Assembly (NCBI RefSeq): GCF_900102515.1
Contig: NZ_FMVS01000006.1
Location: 90,198-154,197, forward strand
Direction: 5' to 3'
DNA: 64,000 nt
Origin: Butyrivibrio sp. INlla14
GTDB taxonomy: Bacteria; Bacillota; Clostridia; Lachnospirales; Lachnospiraceae
Positions 63,509-64,000 of the stretch are shown here, one piece after another. Position 1 is the stretch's first letter, and each line of letters begins with the position of its first letter. A program made the position numbers and the translations under genes. The notes below the pieces were generated by a model. The model was given only the letters and a program-made list of their open reading frames with translations. It had not been told where the DNA came from and did no database searches.

Positions 63509-64000
63509 ATGGAATATTTTGATATAACAGACGACAATGGAATACCTACAGGGGGAATTGTAAGTAGGAGCGAAGCCCATGAAAAGGGTATTCCTCACAG
63601 AACTGCACATATATGGATAGTAAGAAAAGATGAAGATGCCTATCAAGTGCTTCTTCAGAAGCGAAGTGCTGAAAAAGAGTCTTTTCCCGGGATGTTTGAT
63701 ACTTCTTCTGCGGGACATATTCAGGCAGGTGATGATCCGCTTGAATCAGCTCAGAGAGAGCTTCATGAGGAACTAGGGATAAGAGCAAATGAAGGAGATC
63801 TTTCTTTTGTTGGGAAGTTCCACATCAAATATGAGATGGAGTTCCACGGAAAACTCTTTAATGACAATGAAGTGGCTTTTGTTTATGTGTATGAAAAGCC
63901 GGTAGATATTGACAGCCTCGTTCTTCAAAAGGAAGAGGTTGATGAGGTCAGATGGTTTGACATAAACGCAGTTCATGAGGGATGCATTTACAGAGATGGA
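63509..64000 (+). CDS. NUDIX hydrolase, incomplete at the window edge
   Basis: 164 codons are visible and no stop is reached. MEYFDITDDNGIPTGG begins the protein, then GIPHRTAHIWIVRK, LLQKRSAEKESFPGMFDTSS and the Nudix box GHIQAGDDPLESAQRELHEELGI (here split as GHIQAGDDPLESAQ and RELHEELGI), with Asp where the box usually has Glu, as in IPP-isomerase-like/YfcD-type members. Pyrophosphohydrolase of unknown substrate. Confidence 0.88.
   Translation, partial: MEYFDITDDNGIPTGGIVSRSEAHEKGIPHRTAHIWIVRKDEDAYQVLLQKRSAEKESFPGMFDTSSAGHIQAGDDPLESAQRELHEELGIRANEGDLSFVGKFHIKYEMEFHGKLFNDNEVAFVYVYEKPVDIDSLVLQKEEVDEVRWFDINAVHEGCIYRDG

Noticed and set aside
1..64000. Insertion sequences, prophage, tRNA and rRNA genes
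   Set aside because: No transposase, integrase, phage structural gene, cloverleaf-like tRNA or rRNA stretch was recognised on either strand.

Overview
The window looks like part of a low-GC Firmicutes chromosome. It is most likely a Lachnospiraceae relative of Butyrivibrio or Pseudobutyrivibrio; this is inferred from gene content, gene order and AT-rich codon use, not from an rRNA. Most genes have strong purine-rich Shine-Dalgarno (SD) sites, and these were used to correct several starts. No rRNA, tRNA, CRISPR array or intact insertion sequence was seen.

Layout. 0.2-6.2 kb is a housekeeping block: rlmN, a PP2C phosphatase, a PASTA kinase, rsgA, a histidine phosphatase and a CheY-like regulator. 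6.2-11.1 kb holds an aminotransferase, a patatin-like lipase, a 300-bp imperfect palindrome and an old-yellow-enzyme/FAD reductase. 11.4-17.7 kb holds a soluble FIST + chemoreceptor pair and a GH31/GH3 glycosidase pair for plant oligosaccharides. 17.8-25.3 kb holds a LigB-AMMECR1 fusion, a membrane Rossmann/RyR protein, a GGDEF cyclase, a deletion scar between two truncated convergent genes, an HNH nuclease, a YczE protein and a TetR regulator. 25.4-37.9 kb is mostly flavin/NAD(P) enzymes, membrane proteins, transporters, a WYL regulator and an EAL protein. 38.0-43.9 kb is a guanine-riboswitch operon for purine nucleoside uptake (lipoprotein, ATPase, two permeases) and salvage (xpt).

43.9-51.2 kb is unusual. 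Consecutive intergenic gaps carry four copies of a composite element of about 280 nt built from five 41-nt hairpins (one copy truncated, one with an extra unit). They separate an aldo/keto reductase/C39-like/SMP-30 group, an ankyrin protein, mazG with a phosphoesterase, and a MIF-like tautomerase. 51.7-64 kb is accessory: PspC, two NUDIX proteins, LysR/flavodoxin, a DUF2075 nuclease-helicase + HNH + methyltransferase group that may be a defence island, YaaA and several small unknown genes.

A recurring theme is deletion. At least four loci are in-frame chimeras or truncated genes: DUF1848::DUF2726 at 34.5 kb, GIY-YIG::peroxiredoxin at 61.0 kb, an aldo/keto reductase tail at 55.5 kb, and the convergent-gene scar at 22.6 kb. 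A flavodoxin head at 62.9 kb is a likely fifth.
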